From NCBI RefSeq assembly GCF_023516495.1, contig NZ_JAMGBC010000001.1, positions 1,302,001 through 1,366,000 on the forward strand: DNA of 64,000 bases, in the 5' to 3' direction. The stretch comes from Sphingomonas anseongensis. Its GTDB lineage: Bacteria; Pseudomonadota; Alphaproteobacteria; Sphingomonadales; Sphingomonadaceae. Made by a program: the position numbers and the translations under genes. Positions 63,503 to 64,000 of the stretch are shown one piece after another; positions within the stretch are counted from its first letter, which is position 1; each line of letters starts with the position of its first letter. The notes under the pieces are model-generated. The model was not told where the DNA came from. It searched no databases and was given only the letters and a program-made list of their open reading frames with translations.

Positions 63503-64000
63503 GGCGGGCAGTCGCAACCGCACTGGCCTGTGCCTCGCTCGCCCTAAGCGGAGCGAGCAAGCCGACGCTCGTGCCGGACGTGTCGGCCCGGCACATCGAG
63601 ATCCGCTACACGTTCGCCGGCGCCGAGCTGCTCCTGTTCGGGGCGATCGTCTATCCCGGCGGGCGGATTCCCACGCACACTCCGGACGTCGTCGTCGTCG
63701 TCAAAGGCCCGGCGGACTCGATCGTCGTCCGCGAGAAGCGCCGCATTGCCGGGATCTGGATGAATGCGGACTCCAGCCGCTTTCGCTCAGCGCCCTCATT
63801 CTATGCGGTCTCGTCGTCGCGGCCGATCTCGAAGATCGTCGATGAGCGGACCGCGGCAATTTACGAGCTTGGGGTACAGCACCTCCAGCTGTCACCGGGC
63901 ACCTCGTCGCTTCCGGACCGGGCACGGCGGTTCGAGGCCGGGCTCCTCGACCTTCGCGAGCGGCAGAGCCTCTATTCCGAGAATTCGCACGGCGTCGAGA
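63499..64000 (+). CDS. TIGR02186 family protein, C-terminus cut by window edge
   Basis: The frame is open from GTG 63499 to the window end, 167 residues so far. A signal peptide (ATALACASLALSGA) precedes SARHIEIRYTFAGAELLLFG and VVVVVKGPADSIVVREKRRI with AGIWMNAD, as in TIGR02186 proteins. These periplasmic proteins are commonly next to TauE/SafE exporters, as here with a 4-nt overlap, so a joint role in sulfur-compound export is plausible. The function is not proven. Confidence 0.82.
   Translation, partial: MRRAVATALACASLALSGASKPTLVPDVSARHIEIRYTFAGAELLLFGAIVYPGGRIPTHTPDVVVVVKGPADSIVVREKRRIAGIWMNADSSRFRSAPSFYAVSSSRPISKIVDERTAAIYELGVQHLQLSPGTSSLPDRARRFEAGLLDLRERQSLYSENSHGVE

Overview
The window is a high-GC chromosomal segment from an alphaproteobacterium, most likely a sphingomonad (Sphingomonas/Sphingomicrobium type). 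The case rests on gene content and order: a DUF721 (DciA-like) gene divergent from mutY, a membrane-anchored c-type cytochrome of the sphingomonad kind, a bamD-recN-...-ligA run, yajC-secD-secF, hslV-hslU, a gene-transfer-agent (GTA) type endolysin/holin pair, a class I ribonucleotide reductase alpha subunit without an ATP cone, and several small membrane proteins typical of that family. Coding density is high and many genes overlap by 4 nt (ATGA, GTGA, TTGA). There is one tRNA (Pro, GGG). I see no rRNA, CRISPR array, insertion sequence or prophage structural genes.

Layout. 1-6.2 kb: DNA repair and nucleotide hygiene (DUF721 partial, mutY, nudC), a cytochrome c, a LOG-family protein, a NeuD-like sugar O-acyltransferase and creD. 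6.2-8.8 kb: sdhC-sdhD-sdhA without an adjacent sdhB. 9-14 kb: a soluble chemoreceptor, an SDR, prmA, an S10 carboxypeptidase and a VanZ-like protein. 14-22.8 kb: two minus-strand operons, bamD-recN-DUF1697-dienelactone hydrolase-ligA and yajC-secD-secF, followed by tRNA-Pro. 23-31.4 kb: hslVU, a TMEM175-type channel with a serine hydrolase, the orphan GTA-type lysis pair, an ECF sigma/cupredoxin/DUF4142 operon and an M20 peptidase. 31.4-35.4 kb: an L,D-transpeptidase, a GDSL autotransporter and a small membrane protein.

35.5-40.1 kb holds the most unusual locus. It is a four-gene operon of a DltA-like adenylation enzyme, an acyl carrier protein, a GNAT acyltransferase and a 733-residue cytosolic protein that reads as two SGNH-hydrolase-like domains. 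This resembles a rewired Dlt pathway in which the membrane MBOAT step is replaced by soluble enzymes.

40-47.4 kb: uvrB, a DUF3617 lipoprotein, a diacylglycerol kinase-like enzyme with a serine hydrolase, a proline-rich lipoprotein, TauE/SafE, an outer-membrane-like protein and a VOC protein. 47.4-53.8 kb: nrdA and nrdB, separated by an M28 peptidase and four small membrane or lipoprotein genes, with NrdR-box-like sites upstream. 53.8-60 kb: an accessory stretch with a visibly AT-richer membrane protein gene, a SUKH/SMI1 protein and several small proteins. 60-64 kb: a reduced NfrB/NfrA-like pair, then TauE/SafE with a TIGR02186 protein that runs off the window.

A recurring feature is RNA hairpins lying directly on the ribosome-binding site or start codon of several genes (4111, 10356, 32967, 34907, 59582, and near 52228). 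The strongest, before 34907, pairs the whole Shine-Dalgarno sequence in a stem of about 19 bp.
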